64,000 nt of DNA from Flavobacterium degerlachei (GCF_900106645.1 NZ_FNMV01000009.1:1-64000); one strand, 5' to 3'; positions 45,082-53,888 are shown, numbered from the stretch's first letter. The notes: generated from the sequence alone by a model not told the origin. Numbers and translations are program-made.

Positions 45082-46026
45082 ATGAAATCATATTTACATC
45101 TAGCATTATTATTAATTCCCCTTTTATCATTCTCACAAACTCCTAGTCCTGTTAGCAAAATCATTTACTTTGATTCTATATGGAAAGAATCAACAGAAGA
45201 CAATTACAAATATTACAGAATTATTAAAGATTACTATTCGGACAATAGTACTTATGAGGTCTTTAATTATTACAAATCAGGAACTTTAGAAATGGCAGGA
45301 AAGTCAACTAATAAAGATTATTTAGTAAAAGAAGGACAGTTTGTGCACTATTATGAAAACGGTAATAAAAAAACAGTTTCAAAATATACCAAATCTAAAC
45401 CAATCGGTAAACAGTACAATTGGTATGAGAACGGACAACCTAAATCAGAGATTGAATATTTAGAAAATCAAAAAGAGATTGATACTGACCCTAAAATCAT
45501 TCAATTTTACAATGCCCAAAACGTTCAAACAGTAGTTGATGGTAACGGAGATTATGAAGATTTGAATAACGGTTTTTTCGAAAGCGGTAAAATAAAAAAT
45601 GGACTTCATGATGGAATTTGGAAAGGATACAGCAAAAAACCCAAATATACTTTCGTCGAAAATTATGAAAACGGAAAATTAATCTCAGGCACAAGCATTG
45701 ACTCCACCAATATCGAACATAGCTATAAAAAAGTATACCAATATCCTGTACCAAAAAAAGGAATGAATAATTTCTACAGTTACATTGGAAAAGCAATGAA
45801 AATCCCGAATGCAGCTAAAAACACTGTTTTTGGAAAAATATACCTAACATTTGTCATTGAAACGGATGGTAGTATCGTTGAAACCAAAATAATTAAAGGA
45901 CTTGGATACGCATTAGATGAAGAAGCAATTAGAATATTAAAGAATTATAAAGATTGGAACCCTGGAGTAATGAGAGGCATCCCTGTAAGAGTTCTCTACT
46001 CCCTTCCTATCACAATAGCAAAATAA
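45082..46026 (+). CDS. Exported protein with MORN-like repeats and TonB C-terminal domain
   Basis: A signal peptide (MKSYLHLALLLIPLLSFSQ) precedes repeats of the type EGQFVHYYENGNKKTVSKY, GKQYNWYENGQPKSEIEY and LHDGIWKGYSKKPKY, similar to MORN/YwqK repeats. The last 80 residues (GKIYLTFVIETDGSIVETKI...ALDEEAIRILKNY) match the TonB C-terminal domain. There is no N-terminal membrane anchor other than the signal, so the protein is unlike classical TonB and is probably periplasmic. It may bind outer-membrane proteins through the TonB fold; substrate is unknown. Confidence 0.75.
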   Translation: MKSYLHLALLLIPLLSFSQTPSPVSKIIYFDSIWKESTEDNYKYYRIIKDYYSDNSTYEVFNYYKSGTLEMAGKSTNKDYLVKEGQFVHYYENGNKKTVSKYTKSKPIGKQYNWYENGQPKSEIEYLENQKEIDTDPKIIQFYNAQNVQTVVDGNGDYEDLNNGFFESGKIKNGLHDGIWKGYSKKPKYTFVENYENGKLISGTSIDSTNIEHSYKKVYQYPVPKKGMNNFYSYIGKAMKIPNAAKNTVFGKIYLTFVIETDGSIVETKIIKGLGYALDEEAIRILKNYKDWNPGVMRGIPVRVLYSLPITIAK

Positions 46027-46069
46027 CATTAATTATTAAATTTATTTTAGATTTCTCCAAAATAAATAG

Positions 46070-46077
46070 TACTTTTG
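46070..46077 (+). promoter_or_regulatory. -7 element (TACTTTTG) of rpsO
   Basis: TACTTTTG matches TAnnTTTG; transcription would begin near 46082, at the base of the leader hairpin. Confidence 0.6.
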
Positions 46078-46082
46078 CAGCC

Positions 46083-46103
46083 GTCTTACAATAGCTGTGA
46101 GAC
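46083..46103 (+). promoter_or_regulatory. Hairpin in the rpsO leader
   Basis: GTCTTAC (46083-46089) pairs with GTGAGAC (46097-46103) through seven pairs including a U-G, with a seven-base loop. It is the first structure of the predicted transcript and may be the S15 autoregulation site. Confidence 0.4.
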
Positions 46104-46133
46104 ATACATAAAAATCATTAAACAAATATTGGA

Positions 46134-46400
46134 ATGTATTTAACTAAAGAGATTAAAGAAGAAATCTTCGCTAAACACGGAGAAAAAACAAACACAGGAA
46201 AATCAGAAGCTCAAATTGCTTTGTTCACTTTCAGAATTGCACACTTAACAGAACACTTGAAAAAAAATCGTCATGATTATAACACAGAGCGTTCATTAGT
46301 ATTGCTAGTTGGAAAAAGAAGATCTTTGTTGGATTACTTGAAAAAGAAAGAAATCAACAGATATCGTGAGATTATCAAAGTATTGGGTATCAGAAAATAA
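46134..46400 (+). CDS. rpsO: 30S ribosomal protein S15
   Basis: S15 binds the central domain of 16S rRNA early in 30S assembly. The sequence has the conserved TGKSEAQIALFTFRIAHLTEHLK, HDYNTERSLVLLVGKRRSLLDYL and the final RYREIIKVLGIRK. Length is 88 residues. The leader upstream has a hairpin that may mediate feedback control. It is followed by a terminator and then pnp, the common gene order. Confidence 0.97.
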   Translation: MYLTKEIKEEIFAKHGEKTNTGKSEAQIALFTFRIAHLTEHLKKNRHDYNTERSLVLLVGKRRSLLDYLKKKEINRYREIIKVLGIRK

Positions 46401-46410
46401 TCAATACAAT

Positions 46411-46440
46411 AAAGAGGCGCGCAAGTGCCTCTTTTTGTTT
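46411..46440 (+). terminator. Terminator after rpsO
   Basis: AAAGAGGC (46411-46418) pairs with GCCTCTTT (46427-46434), followed by T residues. Some transcripts may read through to pnp. Confidence 0.85.
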
Positions 46441-46552
46441 TTATATACAATAATAAAAAAGTTTTGGTTTTTCATTGGGTTTTAGGCATTAACTACGCAA
46501 AACAACAACTACAACACAACTAGAACCCATGTTTAACTAATAAATTAAATTT

Positions 46553-48694
46553 ATGATTCCACAATTATTTGTAGAAAGTATCGATTTAGGTGATGGAAGA
46601 AACATCACAATCGAGACAGGTCGTTTAGCTAAGCAAGCTGACGGATCTGTAGTAGTAAGAATAGGTAAAACTGTTATTTTAGGAACAGTAGTATCTTCAA
46701 GAAAAGCAAGTCCAGGTATCGACTTTTTACCACTTACGGTAGATTATCGTGAAAAATTTGCTGCAGCAGGACGTTTTCCTGGTGGTTTCTTCAAAAGAGA
46801 AGCAAGACCAAGTGATAGCGAAGTATTAACAATGCGTTTAGTAGACCGTGTTTTACGTCCACTTTTCCCAGATGATTACCATGCTGAAGTTCAGGTAATG
46901 ATTCAATTAATGTCTTATGACGAAGATATTATGCCAGATGCACTAGCAGGTTTAGCAGCATCAGCAGCATTAGCTCTATCTGACATTCCTTTTGAAACAT
47001 TAATCTCTGAGGCTAGAGTTGGAAGAGTTGATGGGAAATTTATCATCAATCCAAGTCGTGCACAATTAGAATTATCAGATATTGATATGATGATTGGAGC
47101 TTCAATGGATTCTATCGCAATGGTAGAAGGTGAAATGAAAGAAATTTCAGAAGCAGAAATGTTAGAAGCAATTAAATTTGCTCACGAACATATTAAAAAT
47201 CAAATTTCAGCTCAACTACGTTTACAAGCCGCTTTTGGGAAAAAAGAGACTAGAACGTACGAAGGAGAAAGAGAAGACGAAGCTATTTACGCTAAAGTAA
47301 AAGCAGCATCTTACGATAAAATATACGCTATTGCAAGCAAAGGTTCTTCTAAACAAGAACGTACAGCTTCATTTGACGAAGTTAAAGAAGAAGTTAAAGC
47401 ATTATTTACTGAAGAAGAATTGGCAGCTGATGGAGATTTAGTTTCTAAATACTTCAAAAAAACCAATAAAGAAGCAGTTCGTAACGTAACTTTAGATTTA
47501 GGAACACGTTTAGACGGAAGAAAAACTACAGAAATCAGACCTATCTGGTGTGAAGTAGATTACTTACCATCTGTACATGGATCTGCATTGTTTACACGTG
47601 GAGAAACTCAAGCTTTGGCAACTGCAACTTTAGGAACTTCTAGAGAAGCAAACCAAATCGATTCTCCATCAGAACAAGGTGAAGAAAAATTCTACTTACA
47701 TTATAACTTCCCTCCTTTCTCAACTGGTGAAGCTCGTCCTTTAAGAGGAACTTCAAGAAGAGAAGTAGGTCACGGAAACTTAGCTCAAAGAGCTTTAAAA
47801 AACATGATCCCTGCTGATTGCCCTTACACAATTCGTGTAGTATCTGAAGTATTAGAATCTAACGGTTCTTCTTCTATGGCTACAGTTTGTGCTGGAACAT
47901 TATCATTAATGGATGCAGGTATCCAAATGATTCGTCCAGTTTCTGGAATTGCAATGGGATTGATTACTGATGGAGATCGCTATGCTGTATTGTCTGATAT
48001 TCTTGGTGATGAAGATCACTTAGGAGACATGGACTTTAAAGTAACTGGTACATCTGTAGGTATTACTGCTTGTCAAATGGACATCAAAATTGACGGTTTG
48101 AAATACGAGATTATGGAAGCTGCACTAGCACAAGCTCGTGATGGTCGTTTGCATATCCTTGGAAAACTAATCGAAACTTTGGCAACTCCAAAAGCAGATG
48201 TTAAAGCTTACGCTCCAAAAATTATTACTAGAAGAATTCCTAATGCTTTTATTGGAGCATTAATTGGACCTGGTGGAAAAGTGATTCAAGAATTACAAAA
48301 AACAACTGGAACAACAATTGTTATCAATGAAGATCCAACTACTGAAGAAGGAGTTATTGAAATTCTAGGAACAGATCCTGCTGGAATTGAAGCAGTATTG
48401 GCTAAAATTAAGTCAATCACTTTCAAACCAAAAATGAATGAATCATATGATGTGAAAGTAATCAAAATGCTTGATTTTGGTGCAGTAGTAGAATACCTAG
48501 AAGCTCCAGGAAATGAAGTTTTACTTCACGTATCTGAGCTAGCATGGGAACGCACAGAAAATGTTTCTGACGTTGTCAACATGGGCGATGTTTTTCAAGT
48601 GAAATACTTAGGTATGGATCCAAAAACAAGAAAAGAAAAAGTGTCAAGAAAAGCACTTTTGCCAAGACCTCCACGTGAGGAAAGAAAAGAGTAA
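46553..48694 (+). CDS. pnp: Polyribonucleotide nucleotidyltransferase (PNPase)
   Basis: PNPase degrades RNA from the 3' end using phosphate and takes part in RNA turnover. Two RNase PH domains are visible, the first with [30 protein letters not shown] (split by variable residues) and the second with [18 protein letters not shown] and [19 protein letters not shown]. These are followed by a KH domain ([23 protein letters not shown]) and an S1 domain ([35 protein letters not shown]). The length of 713 residues is normal. A terminator follows. Confidence 0.97.
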   Translation: MIPQLFVESIDLGDGRNITIETGRLAKQADGSVVVRIGKTVILGTVVSSRKASPGIDFLPLTVDYREKFAAAGRFPGGFFKREARPSDSEVLTMRLVDRVLRPLFPDDYHAEVQVMIQLMSYDEDIMPDALAGLAASAALALSDIPFETLISEARVGRVDGKFIINPSRAQLELSDIDMMIGASMDSIAMVEGEMKEISEAEMLEAIKFAHEHIKNQISAQLRLQAAFGKKETRTYEGEREDEAIYAKVKAASYDKIYAIASKGSSKQERTASFDEVKEEVKALFTEEELAADGDLVSKYFKKTNKEAVRNVTLDLGTRLDGRKTTEIRPIWCEVDYLPSVHGSALFTRGETQALATATLGTSREANQIDSPSEQGEEKFYLHYNFPPFSTGEARPLRGTSRREVGHGNLAQRALKNMIPADCPYTIRVVSEVLESNGSSSMATVCAGTLSLMDAGIQMIRPVSGIAMGLITDGDRYAVLSDILGDEDHLGDMDFKVTGTSVGITACQMDIKIDGLKYEIMEAALAQARDGRLHILGKLIETLATPKADVKAYAPKIITRRIPNAFIGALIGPGGKVIQELQKTTGTTIVINEDPTTEEGVIEILGTDPAGIEAVLAKIKSITFKPKMNESYDVKVIKMLDFGAVVEYLEAPGNEVLLHVSELAWERTENVSDVVNMGDVFQVKYLGMDPKTRKEKVSRKALLPRPPREERKE

Positions 48695-48731
48695 TCAGAT
48701 CTTAGTTTACTAAAGGTTTATTTATAAAAAG

Positions 48732-48766
48732 CCCCAATTCATTAGAATTGGGGTTTTTGTTTTTTA
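48732..48766 (+). terminator. Terminator after pnp
   Basis: CCCCAATTC (48732-48740) pairs with GAATTGGGG (48745-48753), followed by a run of T and flanked by A on the other side. Confidence 0.9.
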
Positions 48767-48984
48767 AACCACACTATAAGAAACATCTTTAAACAGAATT
48801 AAAAACTAACCGTAGAATCACCAAAATGAAACGTTTACGGAAAACAAAAAAGAACTCACGCAATTAGATTTGAAAGAAAAACCACTTTTTTTTAATAAAA
48901 TCGTAAAATAAAAAATTTATTTTCCACATAATTGTAACTTTATCGCAACTCCATACGTATAACTACTTGTACACTTAAAACTTG

Positions 48985-48989
48985 AGGAG
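48985..48989 (+). promoter_or_regulatory. Strong Shine-Dalgarno sequence for rpoD
   Basis: AGGAG (within GAGGAG) lies 8 bases before the ATG. Good Shine-Dalgarno matches are rare in Bacteroidota, where S1-type A/T-rich leaders are the rule. Confidence 0.6.
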
Positions 48990-48997
48990 ACAAACAC

Positions 48998-49861
48998 ATG
49001 AGACAACTTAAAATTACCAAGCAGGTTACCAATAGGGAAACTGCTTCATTAGACAAATATTTACAAGAAATTGGAAAAGTTGACCTTATTACCGCTGACG
49101 AAGAAGTAGAATTAGCACAAAAAATAAAGGCTGGGGATCAAAAAGCCCTAGAGAAATTGACAAAAGCTAACTTACGTTTTGTTGTTTCGGTAGCAAAACA
49201 ATACCAAAATCAAGGACTTACACTTCCTGATTTAATTAACGAAGGAAATTTAGGATTAATCAAAGCAGCTCAACGTTTTGATGAAACTCGTGGATTTAAA
49301 TTCATCTCCTACGCTGTATGGTGGATTCGTCAATCAATCCTTCAAGCATTGGCTGAACAATCTCGTATCGTTCGTTTGCCATTAAATAAAATTGGTTCTA
49401 TCAATAAAATCAACAAAATGTATGCTTTATTAGAGCAATCTAATGAGCGTCCACCATCTGCTGAGGAAATTGCAAAAGAACTTGACATGACAGTAAATGA
49501 TGTTAAAGAGTCTATGAAAAACTCTGGTCGTCACTTATCAATGGATGCACCTCTTGTAGAAGGAGAAGATTCAAACCTTTACGATGTATTACGTTCAGGT
49601 GAATCTCCAAATCCGGATAGAGAATTAATCCACGAATCATTGCGTACTGAAATCGAGCGTTCGTTAGAGACATTGACTCCTAGAGAGGCTGATGTTGTTC
49701 GTTTGTACTTTGGTCTTGGTGACCAACACCCAATGACACTTGAAGAAATTGGTGAAACTTTTGACCTAACTCGCGAGCGTGTGCGTCAAATCAAGGAAAA
49801 AGCAATCCGAAGATTGAAACACACTTCAAGAAGTAAAATACTAAAAACCTACCTAGGTTAA
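48998..49861 (+). CDS. rpoD: Primary sigma factor RpoD (sigma-70/SigA)
   Basis: This is the housekeeping sigma factor that directs RNA polymerase to TTG/TAnnTTTG promoters in this phylum. The 287-residue protein begins directly at region 1.2 ([25 protein letters not shown]) and lacks region 1.1, as is usual for Bacteroidota. Region 2 shows [27 protein letters not shown] followed by [20 protein letters not shown]; region 3 has [18 protein letters not shown]; region 4.2 has [29 protein letters not shown]. It is a single gene with a strong terminator. Confidence 0.96.
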   Translation: MRQLKITKQVTNRETASLDKYLQEIGKVDLITADEEVELAQKIKAGDQKALEKLTKANLRFVVSVAKQYQNQGLTLPDLINEGNLGLIKAAQRFDETRGFKFISYAVWWIRQSILQALAEQSRIVRLPLNKIGSINKINKMYALLEQSNERPPSAEEIAKELDMTVNDVKESMKNSGRHLSMDAPLVEGEDSNLYDVLRSGESPNPDRELIHESLRTEIERSLETLTPREADVVRLYFGLGDQHPMTLEEIGETFDLTRERVRQIKEKAIRRLKHTSRSKILKTYLG

Positions 49862-49959
49862 TTTACAATATTCCCCAATTAAAATTTTTAAATTTTAAAT
49901 CTTTTAATTCAAAATGAACAACAGTTTGATTGACTGTTCGTTTTTTGATTGATGATTGA

Positions 49960-49993
49960 AACTCCGGCTGATTACCGGAGTTTTATTTTTTTT
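49960..49993 (+). terminator. Terminator of rpoD
   Basis: AACTCCGG (49960-49967) pairs with CCGGAGTT (49975-49982), followed by a T run. Confidence 0.9.
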
Positions 49994-50083
49994 ACTAAAA
50001 CTATCGGTCTGCTCGAGCATAGCTCTCGGGTTTAGCTTCGCTCAGTTCGACTTTCAGTCTCGAGTCCGGAGTTTTATTTTTTT
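49975..50083 (+). repeat. Short insertion flanked by 18-base duplication in the rpoD terminator tail
   Basis: CCGGAGTTTTATTTTTTT occurs at 49975-49992 and again at 50066-50083. The 73 bases between them have CTCGAG near each end (50012-50017 and 50059-50064) and a block AGCTTCGCTCAGTTCGAC. This looks like a small repeat unit inserted with duplication of its target. Confidence 0.55.
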
Positions 50084-50147
50084 ATATTGAATCCGGTTCA
50101 AAATTTCGCTTCTCTTTCCTCTATTTTCTTTTCCTATCTCTTTCTCG

Positions 50148-50256
50148 GCGTCTCCCTCCGTAAAAACTTCGGGTCGGGCTTTCCACTACAATCTTTTACT
50201 TTTGAAAGAAAAAAAGTAAAAGGATTTTCATTTCAATCCCTTACGCAGTCCCTGCA
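50148..50256 (-). repeat. Structured intergenic repeat, copy C (candidate ncRNA)
   Basis: On the minus strand the 5' arm GGATTGAAATGAAAATCC and 3' arm AGATTGTAGTGGAAAGCCC are the same motif pair as in copies A and B. They enclose a perfect hairpin CTTTTACTTTT/AAAAGTAAAAG, without the apical AGCGACT...AGAAGCTC part. Outer bases GCGTAA and TTACG pair. Confidence 0.7.
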
Positions 50257-50332
50257 GTAAAATAAATTAATGCAAACCATTATATAAAACACATTAATTT
50301 ATATCTTTATTTTTTTTAAAATTAAAAACAAT

Positions 50333-50947
50333 ATGAAAAAACTTATTATAGCGCTTGGTCTATTAAGCATAATTGCCTGCAAAAAAGAAGCAGAAATAAA
50401 CAGTCAACCAGGATTAATGGAAACTGTTAAAAACAGAAAAAATATTACCAAAGCAGCAGAGGCATTAAAAGAGTACGAAAAACAAACGGAAAACTTAAAA
50501 ACACTAAAACCTCTTGCAAACGAAGTTTACAAGCAAATATTAACCGAGAAATTAGGCAACTTAAAAAGAAGCAGCTTCAACGTAGGAAATGCTTCTACTG
50601 TAGGTTTAAGCACTTCTGATGCTACTTATACTGATGATTCTGGCAAAACCATAAAAGTCTCTATTTTTGACGGAGCAGGCGAATCAGGAAGCGCTTTGAT
50701 TGCGATGACTCATATGTCACTAACAACAGATACCGAATCAATAGAAAATACAACAACTAAAAAAACAGAAGAAATAAATGGCATACGAATGCTAACCGAA
50801 AACGATACAAATCCTGAAGCCAACAAATCATCTTCAATAACTTTCATATATAAAGACAGGTACCAGGTCAACCTTGAGGGAACCAAAATTCAATTAGAGG
50901 AATTAATATCATACATGAAAAAACTCCAATTGTCTAAATTAGAATAA
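50333..50947 (+). CDS. Hypothetical lipoprotein
   Basis: No known family was recognised. A lipoprotein signal MKKLIIALGLLSIIAC puts the Cys at residue 16, so the protein is probably anchored to a membrane facing the periplasm. The next 70 residues are helical and charged (ETVKNRKNITKAAEALKEYEKQ), followed by a beta-rich part (FNVGNASTVGLSTSDATYTD, KTIKVSIFDGAGESGSALIAM) and a final amphipathic helix. The 204-residue protein resembles secreted proteins of unknown function in flavobacteria. It is a single gene followed by a terminator. Confidence 0.65.
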   Translation: MKKLIIALGLLSIIACKKEAEINSQPGLMETVKNRKNITKAAEALKEYEKQTENLKTLKPLANEVYKQILTEKLGNLKRSSFNVGNASTVGLSTSDATYTDDSGKTIKVSIFDGAGESGSALIAMTHMSLTTDTESIENTTTKKTEEINGIRMLTENDTNPEANKSSSITFIYKDRYQVNLEGTKIQLEELISYMKKLQLSKLE

Positions 50948-50971
50948 CTCCATTTCAGGATAATTAAAATC

Positions 50972-51017
50972 AAAAGCTTATTTAAAACAACTAAAAATGT
51001 TTTGAATAAGCTTTTTT
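50972..51017 (+). terminator. Terminator after the lipoprotein gene
   Basis: AAAAGCTTATT (50972-50982) pairs with AATAAGCTTTT (51005-51015), followed by TT. Confidence 0.8.
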
Positions 51018-51075
51018 CATAAAATAAATACTAATTTAATTTACCCTGAAAATTAGTTTTACCTTAATCTGATAA

Positions 51076-51102
51076 TTGTTTTTATTTTAAAAACTATCTT
51101 TG
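51076..51102 (+). promoter_or_regulatory. Promoter of rpe
   Basis: TTG (51076-51078), a 16-base spacer and TATCTTTG (51095-51102) match the consensus; the leader would be about 20 bases. Confidence 0.6.
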
Positions 51103-51128
51103 CAAAAACAACACTTATTTTAACTACC

Positions 51129-51791
51129 ATGAAGAATACATTAATTGCACCTTCAGTTCTAGCGGCCGATTTTGGAAATCTACAACGTGACATCGAAATG
51201 ATCAACAACAGTGAAGCTGACTGGTTTCATATTGATATTATGGATGGTGTCTTTGTGCCAAACATCTCTTACGGAATGCCTGTTTTAGAAGCTATTAACA
51301 AACATGCTAAAAAAACCATTGATGTGCATTTGATGATCGTAGATCCAGATCGCTATATCAAAACTTTTGCTGAATTAGGCGCAAATATTCTAAGCGTACA
51401 CTATGAAGCATGTACACACCTTCATAGAACCCTACAGGCTATCAAGGCTGAAGGAATGAAGGCTGGAGTAGCAATTAACCCACATACTAATATTGACTTG
51501 TTAGAAGACGTCATCAACGATATTGACCTAGTTTGTATCATGAGTGTGAATCCAGGATTTGGAGGACAGTCTTTCATTGAAAACACTTACGCTAAAGTCA
51601 AAAAATTAAAAGAATTGATCACTAGAAAAGGGGCGTCTACAATCATAGAAGTTGATGGTGGAGTAACTAACAAAAATGCAAGACAATTAGTAGAAGCTGG
51701 AGCAGATGTGCTTGTGGCTGGAAGCTATGTCTTCAAAGCTGCTGACCCTATCGCAACTATTGCCGATTTGAAAAAGTTGACAACAATATAA
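51129..51791 (+). CDS. rpe: Ribulose-phosphate 3-epimerase
   Basis: Rpe interconverts ribulose-5-phosphate and xylulose-5-phosphate in the pentose phosphate pathway. The TIM-barrel signatures are IAPSVLAADFGNL, HIDIMDGVFVPNISYG (with metal-binding His and Asp), HLMIVDP, MSVNPGFGGQSF and IEVDGGV. Length is 220 residues. It is a single gene with its own promoter and a bidirectional terminator. Confidence 0.96.
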   Translation: MKNTLIAPSVLAADFGNLQRDIEMINNSEADWFHIDIMDGVFVPNISYGMPVLEAINKHAKKTIDVHLMIVDPDRYIKTFAELGANILSVHYEACTHLHRTLQAIKAEGMKAGVAINPHTNIDLLEDVINDIDLVCIMSVNPGFGGQSFIENTYAKVKKLKELITRKGASTIIEVDGGVTNKNARQLVEAGADVLVAGSYVFKAADPIATIADLKKLTTI

Positions 51792-51800
51792 AAACAAAAA

Positions 51801-51838
51801 AGCCCCTTCTTATCTTTATAAAAAGGGGCTTTTCTTAT
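51801..51838. terminator. Bidirectional terminator between rpe and the CBS gene
   Basis: AGCCCCTT (51801-51808) pairs with AAGGGGCT (51823-51830). A run and T run on the two sides serve both convergent genes; the 3' end touches the CBS stop codon. Confidence 0.88.
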
Positions 51839-52257
51839 TTATACTGCTCTAAAAAATATTTAATCAAATCTGTAGTAGTTACAATCCCAACCAATAGTTC
51901 CCCTTCACAAACTGGCAAAGCATGAAATTCGAATTTCGATAAAATTTCAGCAGCCTCCCTTATCGTGCTTGATGGAGAAATAATTACTATTTCCTTTGCC
52001 ATCACCTGTCGTACGGTAAACATATTAAATACAATAGATTCTACATTATCAGCAGCATCATCTGCGGCATCTGCGTAAGAAACCCTCAAAAGATCTGTAT
52101 AACTTAACATACCTACAATTTTGTTATTGCTAACAACTGGAATGTGCCTAATTTTATGCTTCTTAAATAATTCTTCCGCTTTTGTCAATTCATCAGAAAG
52201 ATTCAATTTAATTACATTCTTGGTCATAATATCGGAAACCGGTACATTATTTTTCAT
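51835..52257 (-). CDS. CBS-domain-pair protein
   Basis: The protein consists of two CBS domains in 140 residues, the first with VSDIMTKNVIKLNLSDELTKAEELF and IRHIPVVSNNKIVGMLSYTDLLR, the second with VRQVMAKEIVIISPSSTIREAAEIL and FHALPVCEGELLVGIVTTTDLI. CBS pairs bind adenosine nucleotides and sense energy state. There is no attached enzyme or channel, so the partner must be another protein. The frame is open to 52320, but MKNNVPVSDIM (ATG 52257) is the more probable start. Confidence 0.85.
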   Translation of the reverse strand: MKNNVPVSDIMTKNVIKLNLSDELTKAEELFKKHKIRHIPVVSNNKIVGMLSYTDLLRVSYADAADDAADNVESIVFNMFTVRQVMAKEIVIISPSSTIREAAEILSKFEFHALPVCEGELLVGIVTTTDLIKYFLEQYK

Positions 52258-52378
52258 GATGTTGGAGTTATAAATTCTACTAAATTTACAATTAAAAAAG
52301 CAAATTAAACAATAATCCATTATAGATAGAAAAGAAAATGAAACTTTAACTCCACTGAAAAAGGTTTAAACAGCACTT

Positions 52379-53194
52379 TTACCGCAAAATCGATTCGTCA
52401 AAATTGATCATCTCCCTAATATAATTATACAGTTCCGGAAACTGACTTTTAAATATTTGTGGGGTTTCAAAAAAGTGCTCAAAAATAACTGCTAAAAATT
52501 CCATCTGATTTGTATAAGCATAGATTCTAAAGTAATCTGAATTGACTATACCACTTAACACCCCAGGTTCCGTTAGATATCTTTGTAACTTAATATAGGT
52601 ATCTGCAAAAATAACACTACTGTGATCTTTACTTTTTACTCCATGAAAATATAGGGCATGCGAAAACTCGTGTAACCCAAGATTTAAATTATCATTCTCA
52701 ATACGAAAACCTTCCTTAAAATCTTTCCAAGAAAACACCAAAACTTTCAATTTTGGATTAAACTCCCCTTTATGATAATCCTTATTAATAGTAGAAAAAT
52801 AGGATTGCGGATAAATAATAATTTTATCGAACACATCAATTAAATAATGTCTCATCCCGAAAGTCATCATGACAAATGTGGCCGAAACCAACACTAGGCA
52901 TTGATCTGTAAGTACGAAACCAGCGTTCCCGATAAACTGATACTTTCCTAAAAAACAGGCTAATCTATGCTCAAATTTTTGTTGCTGTTCAATAGATAAT
53001 TTTTGGTAAAAAGAAAATTCATTACTAAGAATATTTCTTTGAGCGGTACTGATTTTTCTCCTGAACGGCGACCAATGGATACAAAGTAGCTTATTGAAGA
53101 GTAAAACGTATAAAGACTTTCCATACATAATGGACAAGAACACAAAAACAACCACTCCAAAAACAACGAGTAAAAGAGCTAGAAATGGATCCAT
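52379..53194 (-). CDS. MtfA-like zinc-dependent peptidase (membrane-anchored)
   Basis: A membrane helix at the N-terminus (MDPFLALLLVVFGVVVFVF) precedes a soluble domain with the zinc motif HEFSH (H175-E-F-S-H179) in NLGLHEFSHALYFHG, characteristic of the MtfA/DUF980 peptidases. Further family features are ILSNEFSFYQKLS-like helices and the stretch DIIIYPQSYF-like KIIIYPQSYF. MtfA of E. coli binds the regulator Mlc and has aminopeptidase activity. The frame is open to 53239, but ATG 53194 starts directly at the membrane helix. The substrate is unknown. Confidence 0.8.
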   Translation of the reverse strand: MDPFLALLLVVFGVVVFVFLSIMYGKSLYVLLFNKLLCIHWSPFRRKISTAQRNILSNEFSFYQKLSIEQQQKFEHRLACFLGKYQFIGNAGFVLTDQCLVLVSATFVMMTFGMRHYLIDVFDKIIIYPQSYFSTINKDYHKGEFNPKLKVLVFSWKDFKEGFRIENDNLNLGLHEFSHALYFHGVKSKDHSSVIFADTYIKLQRYLTEPGVLSGIVNSDYFRIYAYTNQMEFLAVIFEHFFETPQIFKSQFPELYNYIREMINFDESILR

Positions 53195-53252
53195 ATTTTT
53201 TTGAACAAAGTTTCGTAATGTCGAAGCTACAAAACTCAAATTACAAAAACAA

Positions 53253-53296
53253 AATAACCATAAAAACGGCCAAAAAATGCCTTTTTTATGGTTATT
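53253..53296 (-). terminator. Hairpin downstream of tRNA-Arg
   Basis: AATAACCATAAAAA (53253-53266) pairs with TTTTTATGGTTATT (53283-53296), a 14-pair stem. It lies just after the tRNA on the minus strand. Confidence 0.65.
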
Positions 53297-53301
53297 ATTA
53301 G

Positions 53302-53375
53302 TGGCCGCGACAGGGTTCGAACCTGCAACCCTCAGAGTCGAAATCTGATATTCTATCCAGTTGAACTACGCAGCC
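53302..53375 (-). tRNA. tRNA-Arg (anticodon TCG)
   Basis: The minus strand folds into a full cloverleaf: acceptor GGCTGCG with CGCGGCC (one G-U), anticodon stem TCAGA/TCTGA around the loop TTTCGAC, so the anticodon is TCG (reads CGA, arginine), and a T arm with GGTTCGAACCC. The discriminator is A and CCA is not encoded. Length is 74 bases. Confidence 0.93.
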
Positions 53376-53389
53376 TGTTTGATTTAAGA

Positions 53390-53431
53390 TTGTAGATTAA
53401 CGATTTTAGATTTAAAACCGTTAATCTACAA
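53390..53431. repeat. Inverted repeat between yqeY and tRNA-Arg
   Basis: TTGTAGATTAACG (53390-53402) pairs perfectly with CGTTAATCTACAA (53419-53431). No T run follows on the minus strand, so it may not be a terminator. Confidence 0.55.
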
Positions 53432-53438
53432 CTACATT

Positions 53439-53888
53439 TTAAACTAAAAGTTTCTTTACAATTGCAGAGATCGTTTTTCCTTCGGCAGTACCACCTAATT
53501 GTGCAGATGCCAATCCCATAACTTTACCCATTGATGCAATACCAGCTGCTCCAGTTTCTGCAATTATCTTTGCAATTACTACCTCAACCTCTGCTTCACT
53601 CAATTGTGCCGGCAAGAATTTTTCGATTACTGCAATTTGCGCCAATTCTGGTTCAGCTAAATCCAAACGGTTTTGTTCGGTGAAAATTCTAGCGCTTTCC
53701 TTACGGGTTTTCACTAATCTCTGTAGCAATTTAACCTCGTCGTCTTCCGATATTTCTTCTTTTGATCCTGATGCTGTTTGAGCTAAAAGGATTTCAGATT
53801 TGATTGCTCTTAAAGCCTCTAGTGCTACTGTATCTTTGGCTCTCATGGCTGTTTTTAAATCATCCATGATTTTTACTGCTAAACTCAT
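53439..53888 (-). CDS. GatB/YqeY domain protein
   Basis: YqeY-type proteins share the C-terminal tail domain of the GatB amidotransferase subunit and probably bind tRNA; the cellular role is not settled. The conserved parts are LKTAMRAKDTVALEALRAIKSEI, IEKFLPAQLSEAEVEVVIA and the end MGLASAQLGGTAEGKTISAIVKKLL. Length is 149 residues. The frame is open to 53915; ATG 53888 (MSLAVKIMDDL) matches the family start. It lies downstream of ftsZ but after a terminator. Confidence 0.87.
   Translation of the reverse strand: MSLAVKIMDDLKTAMRAKDTVALEALRAIKSEILLAQTASGSKEEISEDDEVKLLQRLVKTRKESARIFTEQNRLDLAEPELAQIAVIEKFLPAQLSEAEVEVVIAKIIAETGAAGIASMGKVMGLASAQLGGTAEGKTISAIVKKLLV

Larger units (their letters stand above)
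48695..48997. other. Intergenic stretch with pnp terminator and rpoD leader
   Basis: After the pnp terminator the sequence is AT-rich without a reading frame of note. A TAACTTTA at 48935-48942 could be an imperfect -7 element for rpoD. Confidence 0.5.
49862..50332. other. Intergenic stretch with terminator, insertion and structured repeat
   Basis: In order it holds the rpoD terminator, a 73-base insertion bounded by an 18-base repeat, structured repeat copy C on the minus strand, and an AT-rich leader for the lipoprotein gene. No coding region is seen. Confidence 0.75.
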
